NCBI GenBank assembly: GCA_037833965.1
Contig: AP031352.1
Location: 12,194,501-12,258,500, forward strand
Direction of reading: 5' to 3'
DNA length: 64,000 nt
Origin: Marchantia polymorpha subsp. ruderalis
Taxonomy: Eukaryota > Streptophyta > Marchantiopsida > Marchantiales > Marchantiaceae
The position numbers and the translations under genes were made by a program. This document shows positions 49,301-62,300 of this stretch, piece after piece. Numbering within the stretch: the first letter of the stretch is position 1; every line of letters starts with the position of its first letter. The notes under the pieces were generated by a model that saw only the letters and a list, made by a program, of their open reading frames with translations, was not told the origin of the DNA and searched no databases.

Positions 49301-50268
49301 TGTAAATATTTTATGGGTTAACAGTGGATTGTTATGGCCAAGTTATAAGATATACTGCTTATATTTACTTCCGCACGTGAGAATCTACTTGAGCTGAATT
49401 TCAAAAATCACAATGTATGTCTAGGATGAATGAAATCTGAAATGATCACATATGCTCTCAATCTAAAACTGGTCCAAGGGTAATTTTTCAATGTGCATCC
49501 CGAATTTTTGTTCTTCATAAGATCTGTAATGTTGATCAGATATACTAAGATACAATTTGAAGAAATTTCTAGAATGGTTGGAAGATCAGAAATTTTCACA
49601 CAAGGTTTAACAATCAATATCAAATTACCGCAAGTACGCAGGTGAATTTTTAGTCTCAGTCATACCCAAACTTTAGAGTAGTGCTGATCAACTTTCACTT
49701 GTTTTCTATGAGATAGACACTACTATATTGCAAATCAAACAAGTGAGAATTGCATCACAGATTATTAGCAAAGCATCAAAGCAACTCAACATTTCATCCT
49801 TCGAGAGATATAAAAGGTTATACCTCAATCTGTCAAAATTAAGCATTCAATCTTGAAATATTAATAAGTTTGTCACATCTGAGGCTTAACTGACTAACAA
49901 CTTTATCATCATTAAAATGGACAAACTTACCGAGAGTGTCTCAATACATTACAACAAAGTCATCCATAAAATTTATATGTTGAAATTAGATAGAAACGCT
50001 TTTTCACATCACGTAGACTCGAAATTATTAGGTGCAAGCAATGTACTTGATGGCTTTATATAACCTATTACTTGTAGATCAAGGTTTGATATATACATTT
50101 GCAGGGATATATTTATGAAATGGCTTCTAAGCGTGTAGACATTCTCGCTACCAAAGTCTAGAGCGTAGCGAGTCCGCAGAACCCCGAAGTCCACATCTAT
50201 GTACTAGAAAATATGCAGCTGAATCATTGCAGCTTGGGTTGGAGAGGAACAGAAATGAATTCTCAACG
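49301..50268. other. Transition zone, 3' flank of the MYB gene
   Basis: AT-rich but closer to normal than the island. It should contain the MYB 3' UTR. A minus frame at 49623-49408 has no recognisable similarity. No gene recognised. Confidence 0.5.
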
Positions 50269-52118
50269 CTAATCTGGGAGACCTAAGTCTGGCCAATTGT
50301 AGCCAGAAGACTGAAAGGTGTTCCAATTCCAAGATGGAAAGAAAGCAGGCAGGCTGCGTTCGACATGCGAGACTGCACTAGACAAGACAGCGGGAATCAC
50401 GCCTCCGTAATTCAAGTAAGCATCCGAATACTTGGGTACTGAATTGCAGAGGGTGAAGTTATCTGCATCAGGATTGTACGGAATGATCTGAGCGGGACTG
50501 TCAGGGTCTAAACTGTATGGAAGTGTCTGGGCAGAGATTATTGGATCAAACTTGCAAGACATTATGTTAGACAGGTTTTCTGGGTTGGGATTGTAGCACT
50601 CGAACTGAGCGAGCTGCACATCATGTTGATTTATATAACAGGGGTCTGGATCGTAATACTGCATCGCTTCACTACTTTCCTGGGAGACCTGAGGAAAAAG
50701 TACAGTTTGTTGTCCTAGAGGTTGATCGTGCATGCTTCCTACCTGACCGTGCCCATCCACAGCGTTCATAGAAATCAGATCATCGTCTGCATGCACACAT
50801 ATACAACTTTCGTCCATATACATACCCTGAGCACTTTCGTGCATATTATACACCATGTCCCTTTGGCCGCTGATGGGCTGCAGCTGTACCATCTCGGGAG
50901 TTCGAATGATCTCCGCAGCTGAATCATAATCGTGGGGAAGGTCTCGCATCCCCGCCAGCATCAAACAATCCTGTAGATCCACATCGCAGTCTCCATTTCC
51001 GTTCATGTCGGAGAAGTCGGTTGTCATATTAACATTGAAGAGATTTCCAGCACTCGGATCGCACTCACTCTCTCCACTAGAACTCAACCCTTGATCCCCT
51101 TCCTGAAAGTTTTTAAGACCGTGAACCATCAAACGCTTCTCGGGCGAACATATCTGGATAGCAGCTTTCGTTCTGGCTCTCATTGTTCTCCTGATCAACG
51201 AGTTCCAATAGTTTTTGATTTCATTGTCCGTCCGACCCGGCAGCTGTTCAAGTCAACCATAGGAGAAGAGCGTATCAAGATATAATCGTCTGAAGCTAGA
51301 GCGAAAGATCAAGGAGCCGAACATGCATTTGCGATATCTATGCGAACCGAATTAATCTCATGATGATATCCCCAGCTAAAACTAGGCCATTCAATTACGA
51401 GTTTTATAATCGATAAGCATATTCTAATGACAAATGTAAACCAGAAGTTTGTTGTTAAGGAACCTTTTAGGCAAGTGTACCGAGCTTTTGATTGCATGCC
51501 CAAAGACACACACTCGTATCAAAAAGTGTGCAAACATGTGTTGGAAGGGAGTAAGACTTACATATGATTTTTACACGTTTGAAATTGAAAGTATAACAAT
51601 GGTTATCGTGGACATGATCATTTAAAGCTAGTGAGAGGAGCTTAGACGGAGAGGAAGAAGATGTCGAGGGAACATGTGTTGAGGAGACAAAGCGAGCTAA
51701 GGAAGGAAGGAAGGCATGCAAATAGCATGCATTGACTGCCATGAATGTCGAGAACGACTAGCGTAATCCATGCCATGGTCAGTCAACCTACCTGCGAAGC
51801 CATTCTCGCCCACTTGTTACCGAGCTGGGCATGGAGCTCAATAATGGTGAGCTCCTCTTCAGGCGTGAAAGCTCCCTTCTTGAGGTTCGGACGCAGATGA
51901 TTAGCCCAACGCAAGCGACAGCTTTTGGCACTACGGTTGATGCCCGCAAACTTTTGAACCTTCTTCCAGTTGCCCTCTCCATGCTTGGTGACATAAGCCA
52001 CAAGGATGGCGTCTTCTTCTGACGTCCATGAACCCTTCTTCAAAGGTTTATCAGCAGCACCACCTTCGGGAGCGATCACGGGACCTGGGCATGGGTTGTC
52101 TCGCACTCCAGTTTCCAT
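50269..52118 (-). CDS. R2R3-MYB transcription factor, GAMYB-like, 2 exons
   Basis: Exon 1 is 52118-51792 (109 codons) and exon 2 is 51243-50269 (324 codons plus stop), joined in phase 0 through a 548-bp intron (CAG then GTAGGT; acceptor AACAG), giving 433 aa. R2 reads KKGSWTSEEDAILVAYVTKH, then CRLRWANHLRPNLKKG. R3 reads AFTPEEELTIIELHAQLGNK, then WARMASQ, and continues in exon 2 as LPGRTDNEIKNYWNS. These are strong GAMYB-subgroup sequences, which in plants control anther, sporangium and reproductive development. It departs from the type: the R2 recognition helix has INRSAKSC in place of the usual RCGKSC, and after the R3 repeat it reads LIRRTMRARTKAAIQ instead of the GAMYB LPLYP region. The long acidic tail has short repeats (YNPNPEN, YSLDPDS, YNPDADN). 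I see no miR159/319-type target in the coding exons. Confidence 0.95.
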
Positions 52119-53190
52119 TTACGCAAAAGCTGCCGCAGCTCCAGTTCCAAAGCTGCAGCTGAGCCTGATCGTCGATCCTCGCTGTCCCACCCACCACCAA
52201 CTCAACTCAACTCAACTCAACACTGCAGAAGATGGTTGAGCTTGAGCGGCTGCATGAGCATGAGCTTCATCAATATCAGAAACGAAGACCGTGTGCTCTG
52301 CTTTTTCTTACACGCCCGCTTGGGCCCGATGGTGAAATATGAGCATCACGTCCTTGTCAGGAGAGCTGCCGATCTCCACGACGCAATCTTTGCTTCTCCA
52401 TGTCCTTGTCAAGAACCATGCATGCTCTGCAACAAGCTGCAGCTGCACTACTCTACATTTAGGGTTTGTTCACATTCCTAATCCAAGTACAATGAATTAT
52501 ACAGACATCCCTCGAAGCCCTCCACAACCCACACTTCTCCTCGAAGTTAAATTTCACTCTTTGATGCCATCATTTGTGTTGCAGGAATTGCATCCAGTTT
52601 CACCAATTTTAGAATAGGCCAGACTTATCTGCTATTGCTGCTGCACGCCTCTCCCTCCCCAGCTCTAAATCTAAGGAAGCACACCCAGAGATTCGACCTG
52701 TTGACAATTGTATTCTTCTTGTTTGGTTGGAGTGTGAGCTAAAATTTTCGCCTCTAAAATCTCATGCCATGGATGGAGCTGGCGGGCTCACAAATAAGTA
52801 CCTTTGACTGAACCCAGTCCCAGTGACAACTTACAGAAGCAAAACAAGAAGCTAATTACAGTACGGAGGCACTTCAGTGTTCTCGTCGCAGGTACTGCTC
52901 CAGTATGACTAGCTTGTACAAGTTGGACGCAGCGGCCATCGCTGTGGATATCGTCCACGTGTGACTGGTCGATCTCAAGGCTCAGAATCATCTTCCCCAG
53001 TGTGCTTGAGCCATCCACGTTATCTAGATTTATACACGAATGTAGCCAGAGCCATCCATCCACACATGGCGGCGACTTACGACAACAAAAAAGTCTCCGC
53101 CACTGTGGTGAAGGTTTTGGCGTAGATTTTGGATCGGGAGAGCATGGAAGAACGTGCTGCTGAATCTCATGCAAATTCAAGGCCACTGTA

Positions 53191-53233
53191 ATAATTCAAG
53201 AGGTCGAGAAAAATCCTCGACCTCTTGAATTAT
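53191..53233. repeat. Perfect hairpin, 18-bp arms, 7-nt loop
   Basis: Left arm 53191-53208 and right arm 53216-53233 are exact reverse complements; the loop is 53209-53215 (AAAAATC). No run of T follows, so it does not look like a simple terminator. Confidence 0.95.
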
Positions 53234-56200
53234 CGCAGAGCCTCAAGTTCCATCGTCCGATAGCTCGGAGATCCACCGGACGGGGTCGGTTGATGCTTCT
53301 TCCTAGCGGTGAAGGGCGACTGCACGGGCGCCTGCATCTTCTGAGGGAAATATGAATCTTGTGATTTAGTACCATCACCTCAGAATCAAGTACTCCTTGA
53401 CCTAGAACTTGCAGTCGAGTCTACCAGAGTGCGAAAACATGATAACCAGATTGGTAACCGTACATGAATCACGGACTGGACCTCAGAGAAGTTTCCACAA
53501 ACATTCCACCAACAGCATCATGAATATCGACCGTGGTGATCCATCGTTCGAGTACGTTCATAGTCAGTCCTCTCCTCAGTTCGATTGATCTAGGGCTTCA
53601 TCCTCGAGATTTGAAGGAAACTACAAGCAACAAACCTCATCTCGGGTCGCATCAGGTACTGGGACACGAGTTCGAGACGTAAATCATGGGACATGCACTA
53701 AGATCATGCCCAACAACATTATCCACCTCTATCAAGCAGGGATTTCATTAGTATCCTTTCGTTTCATGATACATCATACTTAGCGATTGGCGAATGTTTC
53801 TCAGTTGGTATAGATTTATGCTGATGATTGACTGGGCTGATTGTGTTCGTAGTGATTATGACTACAAGTATTTGTTGTGACGCAGACTCGATTGAACCCA
53901 TCGTATACTGATACATGATCTCTTCCAAGCTTGCTTATGCCATATCACAGCATACTACAGGTTTTCTGCACTCCAGTGTTCATATAGATATATTATTTTC
54001 TCCAAGGCTGAGCCGAAGGTGGAGTTTTCCTCGAGCATGAACGTGTACTCGACAGCAACCACTCGAGCGTGAGTGTTGTTGATCCCGTGCAATTTACGGG
54101 TCCTCCTTCAACAAACGTATTGAGATTCATCAGGATACCTTGAACCACATGCCAACCAACTGAACTATCAAATCATCTTAGCGTACCAGAGTCTAAAACT
54201 AGACTAGCATAAAAGTGTACTCATCTCTGACTTTAAAAAAATAACAAATTTACTCTACGTCGTTATCTGAATTTCAGCCAGAGATACGCTAATCAACATG
54301 TCCTGTACTCATATGATAGCACAACTCTAACAAAGTGAAAATGACTTATCTTGTGAAGAACGGATTTATTCATAAAATTGGAAAAATAAAGATTTGTAGA
54401 AGTGATGGAAGTGACAAATCGTAAAGCTATACCTACTTTTTCTAAACAAAACCACAGTGGCCTAGAAGACCGAATATTCTGTCAATATAGTAGAGGTCAA
54501 AGTAACCGGTGGCGTCTCGATGGTATGGTGAGTTTGTAACGGTCGAATTAATTTATATCTTCATATATGACTCCGATTTTTATTCAAGGTGACAGGATTT
54601 GGACTTACAACTTTTCAGCTATTATGCCTCTTACATTGCACACGATATCCTCTTGCAGATACGAGTAAACTCAATAAACATGGTTACATATCTATATCAA
54701 ATTATCAAGCTATTGCAACTTTGAATCGTTTTGTATCTCAATGGCAAACAAACAACTCTTCTCATGGAGCTGTCATGCCCTAAAATTTTGATTATTTCAA
54801 CTTTCCTAGACACGAATTTGATTTATTCTCCCCTTTCCAAAAGAATCTTCAAGCTTATAAAGATGAGTATAGACGAGATAACATATCTCTTGAATGCAGA
54901 AAGTAATTTTAAAAAAGCGATGACTATGTAGAAGAGAGTTATATCAAGTTATATCAATTAAGAAGAATGATCTGATTATAAATCATAACTAGCTCCCTGG
55001 TATGATGATAAGGTGATAATACCAACAAGAGTGATATTCTGTAGACAGACATTGATAGAAAACTTAGTTTCATATACACGAAGTCCATACAGGTAATACT
55101 GTTGGAAGAAACTGATCCAGTTATTGATGAAGATTTAATGTATTCTCATCATAAGAAGTTATCTACACACAATGACCTGTGAGATTCAAAGAAAGAAAAA
55201 GCTTTTTATCTGTTCTCTCGTTCATTCTCATCCATTTTTCAGTTTTAGTCTACTCATGTTTAGCTATCATTTCATTTTTTTGGATCATAAGGCCATCTTG
55301 TAATGACTGTCGGATTGGCTGCTATCACCAAGTTCTCTTTCCCATAGAAAACGTTAAAAATTAGATTACGTAAATCACATCTGTTGGTACCAAATTCGAT
55401 CTCCAGATTGGTAGCTAGAACCTTTGAAATGACCACCTAGACCTTTACAACTACATTTTCCTCACCATCTCTTCTATTATTTTTATCATCGACAATATGA
55501 AACTGTGTTTATGCTCTCTAATTTATATATCTTATCTAAAATTTGTTCTTTAATTACCATCCATGTGATTATATTTTCAGCTGCCATCATGTTTCCCTTG
55601 TCATCATAATGACTAAATTTTACGTTTTTCTCTTTTTGTCTGCTGGTTCACAACCACATACTCGAGTATCTTGTCCTTGTAAGGAATAAACAGTAGAATT
55701 TCTCAATATTTACAAAAGATTACGATTTTTCCATGATGGCCATGTGAATACGAAGACTTATTGGTTTCATGTTAGAAATTTAAAATTAACTAAGATGTTT
55801 AGATCTTTCTTCCTCACCACTTTGAGTCATAACAAAAGCTTGGAGTATGATTTGAGTAAACAGAGCATATTGTATAGCAAGAGTATCATTTTTAATCAAT
55901 TTATAGTAGATTTTGGAAAAATGTTTCTATTGATTTGTTTTAGTTTTCTTAGATGCAATTCATTGGAAGAGCTATGCATGTTAAATGATGGGAATTTTCT
56001 TTTTCAAATCTAGTCTATCCAATTCAAATTTCCATTAAAATTGTAGAGAGCAATCGTTGGTACATTTCAGCTGGATGATGTCTCCTTCGATTTTCAGATT
56101 TTTGGATATTCTAGATGAAACAAGATGTATAGTGATGCTATTGATACCTAGCTCCATCTTACATGTTTGGATTCATCAGTGGACATCAATTGAGGTATTC

Positions 56201-56673
56201 TTGATTTTGTGTTAAAATTGATATCCTTCCTTTATTATAAAGTTTCAAGAAGTTTTGTGTTTTTCTTAAGGTACTGGTACCAACACACATTCTAAGGAAG
56301 TCAATCTAATCAACATGGAGATTTAATGGATTTTGTGGATTTTATGGCATACATTTAGTATCCCATGAAAAAAACATATGAAGTAGATTTATTGACAAGA
56401 TTTGAGGATTTTATTCACAAATACTTCAACAAAATTTAAGAATCATGGAATTTTATACAGTTTATTCACGTGAGTTTATCATACATCACTCAGTGGTACC
56501 TTTGTCCATATCATTGAGATTTTATATATCTCGTTTTGTTTATAACTTATTCAGATACGTTGACATGTGCTGAATGTAGGAGCAATGGATTTAGCTTTAA
56601 CACACAGTACTTCTTTCTACATAAAATATATGAATATGTAGGAGTACGTTTTTTCACATGTTGAGGAGGAAAA

Positions 56674-56676
<3 letters not shown>

Positions 56677-56735
<59 letters not shown>
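56677..56735. repeat. (AT)n microsatellite, 59 bp
   Basis: Uninterrupted AT dinucleotides, likely length-variable between individuals. Confidence 0.98.
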
Positions 56736-56740
<5 letters not shown>

Positions 56741-59367
56741 CAAAACATGTTGGTTCTTCTAGCTACACGGGATCATCTTACTTCCAAATTGCATTTAAGA
56801 AATGTGTGAGAGTATCGCTGCAGATTACCTCGATGTAGGCATGTCACGACATGGGGTTTATGTGTGCTTACAAGGTCTTGTATCCGAGATTGAGGCACAT
56901 ATATTCACACAAAGAAACTGGTATAAGAGATGTGATCTGTGCACTAGATGGGGAGAGTGTATTCTGAGTCTTTGGCAAAAAATCGTATGCTCTGAGAAGT
57001 GCGAGCAGATTGACATGTGACCAGAGAAAAGAGAGTTTGTGTGGCAGATGTGTATGTCACAAAATATCGCAACGTAAGTTATTTCTCTTCGTAGAAACTT
57101 GCACTTATCGATATTGTTATTCTGGGCCAAAAGCTAGTCCGAGGGAGGGAGATTTTCACTCGGAAAGCAGCATGCAAGGAAATCTTGCTTTTGACACGTG
57201 GTTTGGTTAGTTTGCTAAAGACAATGTGCAAATCTACAATGAGAAGCGACAATGATCACATTACGACCATGTTTTAGTGTATTTGTAGATAGTGCATCAA
57301 TATTGTTCCTCAAAGTGGATTAGCAGCTGTAGATGGGATGCCATTCACGATAGGGTATGCGTTTTAATTTTCCTAATATGCATTAAACCTTACAATTTGG
57401 TTATAGAAAACATCAGAGGAGAAGTGTGCAAGATGCCCATATATCTCAATAGGGTCTGGTAACTTCCCTTCTCCTTTGCCTGGTTTCTGTTCGGATGGTT
57501 TTGGCCTCGTTCTGCGTATACAATGCGCCACCCAATTCAAAGCTTTATCTGAAGTTATGAAATGCTTCAGTTTTTATCTCTGGCTTATCTACACTGTTCT
57601 CATGTAATTCCCTGTACTTCCTTACTAAGCATTATACGAACACTCAGTAAATTTCCACGATACGGCTGAAATGACAAAGAGGAAGTACAGGCCTTGGCCA
57701 CCTTTGTTGCCCACAGCATTTCGTTGTGATTCATCGTTGGCCTAACCAGTGATTTTGTCACTCGCGATACAAGTCAGCATTTCACTGGCGTTCATTCAAT
57801 CCTTTTTGTTCATCCGAAATTTTGATTTACGCGTAAGTAGGATTCGAACATCTACAAACTTACAATGTCAATTAATTTGCTTATGACCAACCAATCAAGC
57901 TTACTGCTGAGAAATAAGTCCCTGAGAGCCCCAAAAAATCATATCAAATATTTCATAAATTCACAGATGCTTGATCTTTGGGTGTCAGCCTAATATAAAG
58001 AGAAAAGTTGATTGTTATTCGTTTCCGTGGAAACACATAGTTTGTAAAGATGTGCAGAGAGAAGGCGCCACAGAATCTTGGGTGCTTTGGGGAGGATGAC
58101 AGTAGTGACGAAATATTCTAAGGGGGAGGAAATCAAAGTCAAATATAGAACGACTAGTGCGCGTTTTAAAAACAATCTGATCTACTTCGCATGGTCTACT
58201 AAAGAGGAAAAGAGAACGATGGAGGTCGGAAGGTCAGATTAAACTCTAGGCACAACAGTTTTCTCAAGTTTTTTGTCATTCATAACATCTCCTCGCTTTC
58301 CTGGCCTTGTGCACGAGTTTGGAATCGAGAATATCCAGCACTCACTCATTGAAATCTTTCGTTCAAAAAGTGTTTTTTCACACAATCTGTCCCTATTATT
58401 GTTTACTTCTGACCGGGCTGATTTCTCCAAAATATAATGCAGTCCATGAATTTCCCTGGAACGCGGCACTGTAACCAAGTCCAAATAATCTCTCGGAACT
58501 AGTGATTTAGTCCGTCACTTTCAAAAGGCCTCGGCACTGGAACCAAGCCCGGGCACAACGTGGAATGCACTGCAGCTGTCCCATTCTCCAGCTGTCAGTC
58601 TGGAATGGAATTGATCTGATGGAACAACGATGCAGTTAAGGCAGCGAGGGCAACCGGCAGTGCCGACGGGCAGCCATTCATCTAAGTGGATATGGTTTAA
58701 TGGATGTTCAAGTAGCGTGGGATGCCTTGCAAGGACGATCGGCTCTCATTCTAATCAGATCGTTGCGTTCTGCGTAGACAGTGCTAAGCGCATAAAGGAC
58801 GTAGATTGGGATGAAAGGTCAGCCGTCGTTTTCGCAGTACATGGTCGAATCCCCATTACTCAGAAGAGGTACATTTTCTCATTCCAACTCATCCTTCCGT
58901 AGCATTAAACCCCACCACCAGAAGCACATCGTGCAGATCGTGCCGTGGGCATGAGTTTCGGCCAGGACGAAACTTTACGTGGCTTGTAGCCGCATATTTC
59001 AGGATGTCGTAGAATTGCAAGCATCAACATCGGGTGATAGATTGCCTGTAAGACTTTCTTTGGTTTGTTTGAGACACAGTGGGGACTGACGATGGGACGG
59101 GACGACGGGGGCCACAACTGTGGCGTTGACGTGCCTTAAAGGAAGACTCGCTTTGGTTGATGACTCCTGGTGTAGCAGCGGGTGGAGAGTTCCCAACTTG
59201 TCAACACTTCGTTCGTACCAGTCTTGCATTCATATTATAATTAGCTGATTTGTATTTCACAGATGAATTACATTCTTCCACAAGAGTTTTTTTTGACAAT
59301 GATTTCGTACGTGGAAGCTCTTGAAATCAGAGTTTGAAGAAGAGAGGTCGGCTGAGCTCTCTGACAT

Positions 59368-62300
59368 TTATAGCAGGGGTCGGATCTCTCCAGCTATCAA
59401 GTCAATTTCTGCAAATGCTCCAAGCGCGAGAACTCTGTTGTTGTCGATATGGCCGACAGGAATGTCTATTAAGATGGGCAAATCGCCCAGTAAACCCAAC
59501 TGCTCCAGCCAAAACCAGGACTTTACATCGACTTCCTCCATATCCTCGCCGACAAGCTCTGCTAGACAGACAAATCAGTGTGGGCACGGTAAGAGGTCTA
59601 CAATTAAACCCGTTTGGTCTAGAAACGTTCGCGAAACTTGCAAACGAGCATATGAGGGTGACGTCCCTTCTGACTGACAGGCAAGTACCCAACACACATC
59701 ACCGTTCCATGATTGGCATCTGGACGAACTTGACAATCGCATCATTACCTTTGGTAGTGGCGGACTTAAAAGCATCCCCGAAATCACCGAGAACAAGAGC
59801 TGCTAATCGGTCCACAGAGCTCAATCCTCCCTTGGAGTTGAATAGTTGTGTGAGCATGCGATCTAACTTGTAAAGAGGTTCATCCACTGCAGTAGGTTCA
59901 TCCAACAGGAGCTGTCAGCAGATATAGAAAAGATCGCAACTCGATGAGCCAAGTACGGAGCGTATGGCCCACGAGGGATAAAGTTGGCTTAGAGAGTACA
60001 GATATGGGCATGTCATGTCTGATAAACGTAGATCGTCTTTCAGAATCCCTACTTTCGATGGTGAAACTGATCAGAGCCCAAGGTATCAACTTTTCGGAGG
60101 GAATAAAATTTGCTGACCATCTTCAAGCAGCAAGATACAGTCCTCCAGCTCTTCCCCCCAAACGGTACCGACAATAGAACTCATCAGTGTCAAGTTTCCG
60201 CCAATCAACCGCCCACTGACAATCCCGCCAGAGAACTTTGCTCTGCCAATCTGCAGACATCGGCCCTGCGTCGACAATCCGACTGCAAAGACGTCATTCT
60301 TCGTGTTTTTTGTTAGCAGATTATGGAGGCAGGAGTTGCTGACAAGAGGTTTTACAGGTAGTGAGCCTACCGAACATTCCTTCTCGTCTCGAGATAGATA
60401 GATGTTCTCATTCCTCAGCAGTATATTGCTTTATTTGTGTGTAGACAACTGCTTTACATTTGCGTAGATGCGACAATGAAACACTATGCTTAATATGCTT
60501 TGCTTTCATGAACGCCCGACCCATAGTTGCTGTTAAAGTCCCACACCTAGAAGTAGTAATGAACAGATAGTGGAGTGTCAAATATACAAATCATCTGCCA
60601 CTTCACACGGGATTAGTTTCATTATATAGAAACGGAAAAGAATGTGAGTGGCACAAAACACACCATGCATCTTGCGTCTTGGACGCTAATATGTAAAGTT
60701 AGGATAAATGTACGAAGATTTTACTCTGACGCTGTGCTTACCTTTACGTGGTAAAGTGTACAAAGTTACGTAAATATTCTTTTGAGAGACTGCTTTGTCT
60801 TCATACCTTCAGTGGAGGACAAGCATCTTTCAAAGACGAAGAAAACAGGGCACGTCGAAGTGCGTCTTTGCTCTCATCAGTACTAGATTGAAAAGCCAGG
60901 CTGGCAGGCATTGGAGCATGAAAGCTTACGTATCCCGGTACCGCAATTCGCATCGCGCTGCATCCCTACAAATGTACCCATTACTACGTGACTTTCACAG
61001 CCCCAAGACCAGTGACTCGGAGGGTGTCAGGCAGAGCGGTGCTAGTCCATAAAAGATTCAGTAGCGCTACAAATGAGGAGATGGAGAAGAAGATGAGAGG
61101 AAATGAGGACTGCTTGAGAGGGAATTGGGTCTCTGCCAGTTGGTATTTTCAGCATATATGAGAATTGTTTGGAGGTGTCAAGTATCAACGGAGAAACCGG
61201 TGACAAGTTCACCCACTTGATCATGAACAAAACCACCAGTAAACATAACTCAAACAGTTGTAACCAGTAACGTGTTACAGGTAGTGTCCAGATTTCATAA
61301 GTCATCGTCTGAAGCTTGGATAAACTCTTCATCAGTTAAATATTGTTATCTCGGAATAGTGCAGCTGAATAAGCAGTGTAACAAAAGAACAATATTCAGA
61401 TCTAAAACAAAACGTAAGAATGAGTCTTGTTGAAGCAGATATGAGAAGCAAACTACGTGAGAAGAAATGGGGAGGTAAGAGAATCGCAATTGTAGTGCCC
61501 AATTTATTCTTCATATTTAAAATTCTACTCTGTACTGATAACTGATGGGTACTTGTACTATGTAACAGCTTGTTAGGATTCTTCTAGCATTGATTGGAAA
61601 TCCTTCCGTATACCCATCGATGGGTACACGGAACATAGCGAACATACAAGAGCTGAAAAGGTCAGATGACTCACAGGGGGTAGCTACCGAAAGCTATACC
61701 TGTGAGTTATGTTTGTATGAAAACTATTGAACACAGTGTTCAACAGTATGGATAACATTTACAATCAAAGGTTTGATCTGTATTAACCTTTGTACGTCTT
61801 ATTAAAGCGGGCAAGAGTAGGTAGAATCCAGGGCTCAATTTCTATATGCTTAACATGAAAAGTAGTAAATTTCTCAGTAATTCTTGAAGTGGATGAACCC
61901 AGGGATATCTTAGTTCCAGAAGAACTGACAAGGAACTTTCTAGATTGGCGGAGAATTTGAATGAGTGTAGGAGAAATTCGAATTATTTCAAAGAAGAAAA
62001 CGAGACATGAATTGGAATTTGTAAGAGTCAGTGACATCAATGACTGAACGTTGAGTTCATCTTTAGGAAATAATTTGCAACCAGAACGAGTTTTCAGATT
62101 TGCTTCATACCTATGAATGGCAGTGATGTCGGAGAAACCAAAAAATCTTTTACGGGGAGCATTATGCGGCCCTAACTTCTTCGCAGAGAGGAACGCAGTC
62201 AATCTTGTACAACCATAGCCTCCGTTGGCACATATGACAGCTGTTGTGCGTGCATCATCAAAAGCATCAACAATGCCCTGCGCTCGCTCCTCGTCGGATC

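Larger units (their letters stand above)
52119..59367. other. Intergenic, no recognised gene
   Basis: The first few hundred bases are the MYB promoter and leader, including a CAACT repeat near 52197-52220. Beyond that, GC falls and open frames are short. A minus frame at 53186-52788 and a plus frame at 58630-58902 are the longest, without recognisable similarity. A perfect hairpin lies at 53191-53233 and an (AT)n tract at 56677-56735. The part from 54200 to 57200 is AT-rich and may include decayed repeats I cannot classify. Confidence 0.5.

Noticed and set aside
52788-53186. 132-codon minus frame
   Set aside because: No similarity and no conserved motif; upstream of the MYB start and probably chance.
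58630-58902. 90-codon plus frame containing SNQIVAFCVDSAKRIKDVDW
   Set aside because: Some protein-like character, but no recognisable family and no partner exons; not enough to call a gene.
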